Source: Cricetomys ansorgei (Eukaryota; Chordata; Mammalia; Rodentia; Nesomyidae). Taken from it: DNA of 64,000 nucleotides. Below the pieces are notes generated by a model that ran no database searches, had not been told where the DNA came from, and saw nothing but the letters and a program-made list of their open reading frames with translations. How positions within the stretch are numbered: the first letter of the stretch is position 1; each line of letters opens with the position of its first letter. The stretch lies in NCBI GenBank assembly GCA_026225945.1, contig JAMJFZ010001133.1, positions 11,219,501 through 11,283,500 of the forward strand, in the 5' to 3' direction. Shown one piece after another: positions 56,705 through 64,000 of the stretch. The translations under genes and the position numbers were made by a program.

Positions 56705-57060
56705 TGTTATGGATCTGGGGCCATTCAAGGATTCACCAGTCTGACCATGAATACATCTGTATAAGTAAGAGGCTTTATTGTATACTGGCCAGACCATGAA
56801 TACTGGCCAGCTCTGTACCTGGGCTTCCCAGAGCATGGCAGGAAAATGCATCAGTCAGAGGTTTATAAGGGGAAAATCCACAAGGCTGCATACTTTCTGC
56901 CTTCCTCCAATCAAAGGCAAGCAAGCATACATCCTGACATACTTCCTGCCTACATGTGATCAAGCACATCCCATGCAGTTGGGCAACCAAACTTGTTTAT
57001 GGAAGTGAAAACACATGTCTTTTTAATCTCACATGAACAGCAGCCCCCAAGCATTTCGGG
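56705..57060 (-). mobile_element. Putative retroviral LTR, antisense
   Basis: On the minus strand a TATA-like 'ccttataaac' (complement of 56861-56870) is followed about 85 bp later by an AATAAAG (complement of 56773-56779) and a U5-like segment ending near 56705, where the plus strand begins TG ('tgttatggatctggg'). The order U3-TATA-AATAAA-U5 fits an LTR. The other edge is uncertain and no target duplication was found. A tandem 'actggccag' motif flanks the polyadenylation region. Confidence 0.5.
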
Positions 57061-58367
57061 AGCTATCTGTCGTTGACAAGCAGGGCTGATGGGTTAGAGG
57101 CATTTTTGTTTTATAGATCCTCTAAGCACACTGACTGAAACTTAAGACGTACCTTTAGCCATCACCACCTAAAGGATGCACCTGTGCCTATGAGCACATC
57201 TTCCATAGCTCTGCCCTTCCTTAGTGAGATCTTTAGAGAAGCTGCCCATTTGCCTCAGTTATGACGTGATAATTCAAGTATTGAGCTACCCGAAGAAAGG
57301 GGACCTCCCATCTGCCACCAGGGCTTGAGTTAAAGCATCATCCTAGGACTAAGACTTAAGAAGAAACCCTCTTTGGGAGAAGGATACAAAAGTCTTAGAA
57401 AAGGAACCAAGCTGTGATGTGTTTCTTGGACCTCTTGACTAGCAAAAGCTAAAGGCTGCCTTAGGGCGTCTACTCTCCTGGGGAATCCCTGACTCAGGTT
57501 GTTAGAACAGGATGTGCTGGTCATTATAAGGCCAGGATTCTACTACGGGCTCTGTATAAACATAGTATCATCCTGAGTCTTGGCATCTCCGGTGCTATTT
57601 ACACCTCAAAAGGTATACTTCTACCACAGCTCGTCACAGTGACCCAGGGAGAGGAAAGAAAACAAAACAAACAAAAAAAAAAACCAAAAAAAACCTCTTG
57701 GTTTATGAGCCTCTGGGAAAGTCTGGTTGCTAAAATGAAGGGAAAATAAGAATTTTTAGTTCTTATAGGAGCCTCAGGCAGATCTGCTGCTGAAAGCCTG
57801 CCCATCTATCTCTGCCCTGCCAGGCACATTTTCTAAGAGCTACCCTGGTACCACACCAAGTACTGTGAGCAACATGCTTGCCAGCTGTCTCATTGGTGTA
57901 GAACAAAACTCCATCATCTCGCTGGCCTTAAAGTGGAAACTAGGTGCTTGTGTTTCCTCTGACCCTGACCTTGGCCAACAGACTCCATCAAAATAAACCA
58001 CAGGTTACGGAGGAGATGTGTGGCATGGAGAGAACTAGCAACAGAGAGGAAAAACCACAATAAAATCAAAATGGAAAAAAGCGACAAGTTGCACCAAAAT
58101 GGGATGTCTCATTCAGGGGAAAAGCGGAGTGTTCTGTTTCCCTGGACCCACTTGTTAAGATTTTCAAAAATAGCAAGGTGATCTATCCGGAGTCATGAAT
58201 TTTCTCATTGGAATGGTGTCATTTGGTCTTGACAATTTTTCCCAGAAAGACCACCTGAGTTACTCTGGGTACGAATTAATGTCTTCCCATTAGATCTCAA
58301 TTTATGAAAACCTAAGAGAATGTCAGGTAGCGAAGAACATTCTTTCATGCCTCCAGGATGCATGGTT
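57061..58367. other. Unique sequence
   Basis: No recognised element; an A-rich stretch with C interruptions at 57658-57691. Confidence 0.45.
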
Positions 58368-58817
58368 GGGGTTTTTTTTTTTCCTCTCTTTTATTGAAAG
58401 TAATTTTTTTTCTCATACAATATATCCTAATTATAGTTTCCCCTCCTTCCACTTCTCCCAGTTCCTCCCCTCTCCTCATCCCATCCAGATCTACTTTCTG
58501 TCTCTTATTAGAAAATAAGCAGGCTTCTAAGGAATTACAGCATAATATATAATTAATTAATGTAATATGATAATATGATATGATAAAAGAAAACTAACAC
58601 ATTGGTGTTGGGCAAAACAAGCAAATAGAAGGAAAAGATTCCAAGAGAGGAGACAAGAATCTGAGACCCATTTGTTTGCACACTCAGGAATCCAATAAAA
58701 CACTAAGTCGGAAGCCATAATATATATGCAGAGGACCCTGGTGCAGACCCGTGCATTAGCTCCATGAATTCATATGACCTTTAATCGTGTTGATTTATGG
58801 GGTTTTGCTTTTTTGGT

Positions 58818-59358
58818 TGTGGAGTTCTTTGTGACCACCAAGGCCAGCAGAATGGGTATCCACATGAGACAAAAAGGCAGTTCGGTTCAGCAAGACTCAG
58901 TAGCCAGTGGTTCAAACTTCGAGAGTCTGACCCTCGGGGTAGTTTATTTTAGGAATATTTAAGGATTGCGCAATTTGGTGAAAAAAAATTTCTGGTGATT
59001 ATTAACTCAATCCTGTGCGGTGCACAATAAAGCTTAAGACATGACTAATCAGAACTCTTTGTAAAATGCATGTTACATCTTCCATAAAGATGGGTTCTAT
59101 AAATTGACTGCACGTGACACCTCCCTTAAAGATAGGTTCTATAGACTGACCGAGAAAAACAAGCTAATGATAAAGGTTTAGGGAAGGAACTGGTGTGGTC
59201 GCAGTCATACAGATAGTTCAAAGGCCACCTGACTATTAACCACCGCCACCTCCAGCCTTCTGGGCAGAAAACGTGTTATACGTCTCTCCTGCATGTTTAG
59301 CATTCCTGTTTCCCAGGTGCTGATCTTCGAGCACAGGAGCCTCTGAGCCTCCTCCACT
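58818..59358. mobile_element. LTR-like insertion nested in the L1 3' UTR, 4-bp duplication
   Basis: L1 3' UTR continuity breaks at 58817 and resumes at 59359 ('tggtttcctccatccc...'). The 541-bp insert has short terminal inverted repeats tgtggag (58818-58824) and ctccact (59352-59358; one mismatch), and is flanked by direct tggt repeats (58814-58817 and 59359-59362). A 4-bp duplication suggests an ERV1-class LTR. An AATAAA occurs at 59026-59031. A decayed internal duplication ('gataggttctatagactga' type) lies at 59090-59150. Orientation and family are unresolved. Confidence 0.68.
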
Positions 59359-59616
59359 TGGTTTCCTCCATCCCTTCTGGCTCTTACACTCTTTCCACTT
59401 CATTTTCCATGGGGTTCCCTGAGTCCTGAGAGGAGGGATTTGGTGCAGACATCCCTTTTAGGACCGAGCGTTCCAAGGTCTCTCACTGTCTGCATAATGC
59501 CTGGTTGTGGGTCTCTGTATTTGTTCCCATCTGCTGCAGGAGGGAGCTTCTCTGATGATGACCAAGCAAGGCACTGATCTGTAAGTATAGCAGAATGCCA
59601 TTAGGAGTCATTTGTG

Positions 59617-59632
59617 TGTGTGTGTGTGTGCT
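59617..59632. repeat. Short TG tract in L1 3' UTR
   Basis: About eight TG units within the antisense L1. Confidence 0.85.
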
Positions 59633-59641
59633 CTACGTTTT

Positions 59642-59678
59642 TGGTTTGTTTGTTTGTTTGTTTGTTTGTTTGTTTTTA
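59642..59678. repeat. GTTT tetranucleotide microsatellite in L1 3' UTR
   Basis: About eight GTTT units, inside the inverted L1 3' UTR where A-rich segments normally lie. Confidence 0.93.
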
Positions 59679-60342
59679 GAACAATAGTATTTAGTTTTAC
59701 CCTAGGTTCCTGGGATGTCTAGTCTCAGGTTCTTGGTCATTCAAACAATGTCAGTATGGTTTCCATCCCAGGGTACATTTCTCTTTTGGTAGCATGCAGA
59801 GTACCTTCCTGTACCAAAGACACTAGAATGTAGGAGTGAAGTAAGTAGGCACCGACTCGATATTTCCCTGTTCAGTGAGCTGTGTAGCTGTTGTCTTCAG
59901 GAATTGGGCCTTGCAATCACTTTGTGGAAAGCAACCTATAGCCTTGTCATCCTTGGTGAGCATCTCCGGAGGTGTACAACTACAACTGAGTATGTAGTTT
60001 GTTAAATCTTTTCCCATTATTTATGCTATTTTGCATGAATGATGGTGTCCTTTGCCATGCAGAAGCCTCTCAGTTTCTTGAGGTTCCATTTGTTAACTGA
60101 TCTCAGTACCTGCGTTATTAGTGTTCTATTCAGAAAGTCTTTTCCTGTGCCAGTGAATTCAAGGTTATTACCCACTTTCTCTTCTATCAGATTCAGTATC
60201 TGGTTTTATGTTGAGATCTTTGATCCATTTGGAATTGATTTTTGTGCAGGGTGATAAATATGGATTTATTTGGATTTTTCTACATGCAGCTGTCCAGTTT
60301 ATTGTTTGATATGCAGTTAATTATGCAGCTGTCCAGCACCAT

Positions 60343-60612
60343 TTATTGAAGATGCTGTCTTTTTTCCTGATCAATGTGTCTACTTTTGTGCCAATACCAT
60401 GCTGTTTTTATTATTATAGCTCTGTAGTAGAACTTGAAATTAGGAATAGTGGTACCTCCCGAACTTCTTTTATTACTCAGGATTGCTTTAGCTATTCTGG
60501 GGTTTTTGTGTTTCCATATGAAGCTGAAAACTGTCTTCTCATGATCTGTGAAAAATTGGGATTTTGGTGGAGATTGCATTGACTTTGTAGATTGCTTTTG
60601 TAGGATGGCCAT
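60343..60612 (-). pseudogene. L1 ORF2 fragment (after the reverse transcriptase domain)
   Basis: An 89-codon open stretch with clear L1 ORF2 homology. It contains an '[17 protein letters not shown]' segment, a '[20 protein letters not shown]' segment and '[11 protein letters not shown]', which lie in the ORF2 region following the reverse transcriptase core. In an intact L1 this protein nicks target DNA and reverse-transcribes L1 RNA; here only a remnant survives, with stops and frameshifts on both sides, no endonuclease domain and no start codon context. It cannot encode a working protein. Confidence 0.93.
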
Positions 60613-61303
60613 TTTTACTACATTAAACCTACTGATCCATGAGTATGGGAAATGTTTCCATCTTCTGATAGCTTCTTCAATTTCTTCCTTCAGTGTCTTA
60701 ATTTTTTTTTTAAATCATAGAAGTCTTTCACTTGCTTGTTAAGAGTTACCCCAAGATATCTTCTATTATTTGATGCTATTGTAAAAGGTGTTGTTTTCCC
60801 TGCTTTCTTTCTCAGTCCATTTGTCATTTGTATATAGGAGGGCTTCTAATTTTGTGAGTTAATTTTTTTTTTAATCTGGATACTTTGCTGAACGTGTATG
60901 TAGCTGGAGGAGCTCCCTGCTAAAAATTTTAGGGTCACTATGTACACCATCCATCCTATCATCTCCAAATAGAGATTTTTTTTTTAACTTCTTCCTTTAC
61001 AATTTTTATCTTCTTGATCTTCTTCAGTTGTCTTATTGTTCTGGATAGGAATTCAGGTACTATATTGAATAGGTATGGAGGGAGTGAACAGCCTTGTATT
61101 ATTCCTGATTTTAGAGGAATTAATTTGGGCTTCTCGGCTATGGGTTGGCTATGGGCTTGCTGTAAACTGCCTTTATTATGTTGAGGTGTGTCCCTTGTAT
61201 AACTGATATCTTCAGGATTTTTATCATGAAGAGGTGTTGGATTTCGTCAAAGGTCTTTTCTGCATCTAATGAGATGATGTGTGGTTTTTGTCTTTCAGCT
61301 TGT

Positions 61304-62039
61304 GCGTCACCGTGACAGACGCAAACATATTATCTGAAGACACCTGGAAACCGAAGACCAGAGAAGCTAATAGCACGTCCAAGGACATGTAGCTTGAATA
61401 AGGTCACTAGGTCAATTCTTTGGTGATCTTTCTGAAACGTGTGCTTGACTTTGGTATATACACAATGACAGAGAGATGTGATGAGCCAGGTACCACCTAC
61501 AGGTCTAGGACTACCTATGAGTAAAGTCTGTACTTTGCTTTCCGCCATCAGCAGCCTCCAGTTGAGCAAGCCTTGATGGCTGGATAGAGTTTCACTTTCA
61601 ACCTCAGGCTGACAGAAATGGTTATGATTCACTCAAATTTCCTGTGAATGGCAACAGCCTGGCTTCTCACACTCCGGGGCAGGCTGCGCTGTGGAGCTCA
61701 TGTCTCAGTTTCAGATTTTTCTGGCCCACTTGACGGCAGGGTCTGGATGGGCTATTGGTAATGCAAATGGCATTTTACACGTGGGCGTGGAGTCACCATG
61801 GCAAAGCCAGGGTTATACCTGCATAGACACAAATTTTGAGTCAGGTACTCAAAACATAGTTTAGCTTCTGAGTGGTGCAAAACAGGTCTTCATCCTGTGT
61901 TCTGGCAAAAATAAAAAATGTAGTAAAAGCTGAATCCTAGATAGAATCTTGTTCAAAATTTCTGCTCAATTACATATTACAGTACATTGTCTCACTGGAC
62001 TAGACCTTAACAGAGAAGAACTCCCAAGAATAAAGAAGC
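61304..62039. other. Unique sequence
   Basis: No confident element. 61335-61400 has a faint inverted MIR-like pattern ('ggaaaccgaagaccagagaa'), too short to call. Confidence 0.45.
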
Positions 62040-62248
62040 TGGCATTTTGATATGGCCCTGAAAGCCTAAGAAACAGAGTTCAAGTCCCAGAATGCACATA
62101 CAAGCCTGGGACATCTGTGCTCTGTAATTCCAGGTTCAGGGGTCTCTAAAATAAGGTGGCAAGCAATGAAAGATGATGCCCAACCTCAAGCTCTGGACTT
62201 CACGCGTGTGCATGCCCCCACCTCCCATACACACACACCATTACATTA
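62040..62248 (+). mobile_element. Degraded composite SINE (B4-like)
   Basis: 'agttcaagtcccagaatgca' (B box region), 'caagcctgggacatctgtgc' and 'tctgtaattccaggttcagg' (B1-like), then 'gatgcccaacctcaagctct' and a CA-rich tail ('catacacacacac'). Same architecture as the composite copy at 39.7 kb but more diverged; the 5' end is uncertain. Confidence 0.55.
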
Positions 62249-62934
62249 CACATCCTTTCACATCTTTTCCCAATGATGTGACTTTTCCCCAACAGGTGAC
62301 TCCAGTTTCAAGCTTGGCGTTTACTTGTGTCTAAAGAACAGACTCATTCTGACTAGCATACACTAAAAAGTGGGATCTGTTGAATGAATGTGAGGTTATC
62401 GCCTGGAATTTGAGGGCAGGAAAAGGAGCTGGAGTGTGCAAAGGCTTGGGATGAGGAATTAGCGTATGGGCTAGAACGGGCAGACACCACCCGGCCACAC
62501 CCTCCGCAGAGCCTCTGCTGTTTCTCTGTCGTCTTTGCAGTAAGCTCCTGATTTTCTAGGACAGTGTCAGAGGTAGGCTGCCTAATCTTTCATTCTGTAC
62601 CACTTATAATCTCATGCTCCTAAGTGGTTATCCAGACTCTGTTTCCTCTGAAAGAAAAAGATGCTAAGGCATTCAGCTAAATTGAGATCAGCTCCCCTTG
62701 TCTATCTTAGTTAGGCTAGCTATTCAGGAGCTCAACATCACACTGAATGACCTGTTTGCTGGGGCCCAGTCATGAAGGTTGAGAGTGCAAGATGCAGTTC
62801 TTAGAAAAGACATTTTGGGCAAGACACCAAGCACATTGGCAGCAGCCTCTGACAATTGTCTAGATTTGAACGAGCTTTCGCTGATTCATAGGCCTTGTAC
62901 AATTTTTTTCTCTCTAACATTTTAAATTTAGCCG
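62249..62934. other. Unique sequence
   Basis: Nothing recognised. Confidence 0.45.
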
Positions 62935-63055
62935 AATGAGCAAACGTGTTTCACAGACAGAAAAATGAAGGTAAAGAGTTGTCAGTAAGTTGCTTAAGGC
63001 AATTCAAAACAAGAGTTGCGGGCTTCCAACTCAGGCTTTGAGACATTAACTATTC
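62935..63055 (-). mobile_element. MIR SINE, antisense
   Basis: An inverted MIR: 'gtttcacagacagaaaaatg', 'aaggtaaagagttgtcagta', 'agttgcttaaggcaattcaa', then 'gggcttccaactcaggcttt' at the inverted 5' end. Confidence 0.65.
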
Positions 63056-64000
63056 TCACATCCCATGAGCTGACTGGCTGTGGATGCTCTGTAGCCTTCA
63101 GAAAGGGGCGATGAAATTTGCCATGATCTGCAGTGATGTCAGGAAGAAAATCTAGTTTATTTGTGGTTCATTCCATACCGTCTCACAAGATACCATCTTT
63201 CTTCCAAAGTGCAGACAGGTCTACCAGGGAGTAGCCTGGTCCCCTGAGGACTTGTTCGGTCCAGATCAAATAGTGGTGGCTCAGCTCCGTCTGGATGAGC
63301 CTGGCACCTTTTCATCAATAAAAAGGACTTTTGAAAATTGATGTTGAAATATTCTTCCATCACTCTGAAAGTATGCACTTTGCTCATCTAAAAAATACAA
63401 CCATCTTGCCAGTTTCTGCTTAAAATTTGTGTGTTCTGCCCAGAATAACATTGACTCAGTATTTCCTTCAACATGAAGCTTTGGTAAAGCTTCCCACTTC
63501 AGTTTTCCTCTTCTGTATTCTCCTTACATCTTCTGCACATAGGCACATGCACACACGGTTAATGCACACATATGCACACCACACACAGAGACCTAAACAT
63601 GCTTATGCTCCACATGTCACAAGTTACAAGGATTTTTAAAGGGAATTATTTTGTGATGAACAACACCCTGGGGTTTAACTTCTTCATGTCAAGAGCTAGC
63701 AAGACAAAGACTGTCTCTGAGGGTCTCATGCTGCCCCCGCAGAGAGCCTCAGTTATTTCATGTCTAAAGACCACATTGCTAGGTTCACGGTCATGATTAT
63801 TGTAGAAAGGGTGTGGCAGCACATTCACGTTGGATCCAGTCTGGCACCTTGCAAGGAAGCAGCCTCTGCTATAGTGGAGTCAGAGCAGTGATCTACGTAG
63901 GAATGACCTGTGGATGGGCTATCAAGAATTCTGAGGTCAGCTTCCAGCCTCAGTATGAGGATCTGTCCCTAGACTTGTACATTGTTCTTCTGTGTTTGGC
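63056..64000. other. Unique sequence to window end
   Basis: No recognised element. An imperfect CA-rich patch lies at 63541-63592. Confidence 0.45.

Larger units (their letters stand above)
58368..61303 (-). mobile_element. 5'-truncated L1 LINE, antisense
   Basis: The element's 3' end is at the low coordinate: a T run (58369-58381) is the complement of the poly-A tail, followed by inverted rodent L1 3' UTR text ('tagtttcccctccttccact', then 'gttccctgagtcctgagagg' and 'aaggtctctcactgtctgca' beyond a nested insertion). Inverted ORF2 sequence runs from about 59.99 kb to 61.30 kb ('ccatttggaattgatttttg', 'tgtggtttttgtctttcagc'), where it stops abruptly inside ORF2. The downstream end of ORF2 seems shortened, and no target duplication was found. 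Old rodent L1 (Lx-like) is the best guess. Confidence 0.9.

Noticed and set aside
60346..60742. Plus-strand frames within the L1
   Set aside because: They are antisense shadows of L1 ORF2, whose homology is on the minus strand.

Overview
The window looks like a piece of a rodent (murid or cricetid) nuclear chromosome, either intergenic or deep intronic. The call rests on its interspersed repeats: B1, B2/B3, ID and B1-ID composite SINEs, a short URR1-like hAT element, MaLR-type LTRs, and an antisense L1 3' half resembling rodent Lx/L1 families. Species is not resolved. Young mouse B1/B2 copies and the dense ID copies expected in rat are both scarce, so neither mouse nor rat is a firm call. All family names come from recalled consensus patterns, not from a database search.

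No protein-coding exon, rRNA, functional tRNA gene, CpG island or CRISPR array could be supported. Every long open frame is explained by a microsatellite (GAA, GAT or TCTATATA arrays), by a repeat, or by chance in AT-rich DNA. The only recognisable protein homology is a decayed L1 ORF2 fragment on the minus strand near 60.3-60.6 kb.

Layout. 0-9 kb: mostly unique sequence with several MIR fragments, a B3-type SINE, a 220-bp GAA/GGA tract at 7.05 kb and an antisense MaLR LTR at 8.1 kb. 9-22 kb: two antisense B3 SINEs, a MIR followed directly by an AT array, and a cluster at 20.0-21.5 kb of an antisense LTR, an antisense B1-ID composite and a sense MaLR LTR. 22-36 kb: MIR and L2 relics, a sense B1, an ID-like SINE, a 35-bp minisatellite at 30.0 kb, a 265-bp TCTATATA array at 31.0 kb and three antisense LTRs. 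36-48 kb: a long unique block, a composite SINE, a retroviral relic ending in an LTR at 42.2-42.6 kb, a Tigger/MER2-like DNA transposon, URR1, and a MaLR-type solo LTR with target-site duplication. 48-58 kb: a 550-bp GAT/GGT array, two B3 SINEs (one with a perfect 11-bp duplication), B1 with a GGAAA tail, an MLT1-like LTR and an antisense LTR. 58.4-61.3 kb: a 5'-truncated antisense L1 interrupted in its 3' UTR by a 541-bp LTR-like insertion. 61.3-64 kb: unique sequence with faint SINE and MIR remnants.

No new biological system was found. The most informative items are the nested LTR-in-L1 insertion, the retroviral relic at 41.4-42.6 kb, the unusual tandem arrays, the high number of surviving ancient MIR copies, and a few AT-rich unique blocks that could be conserved noncoding elements.
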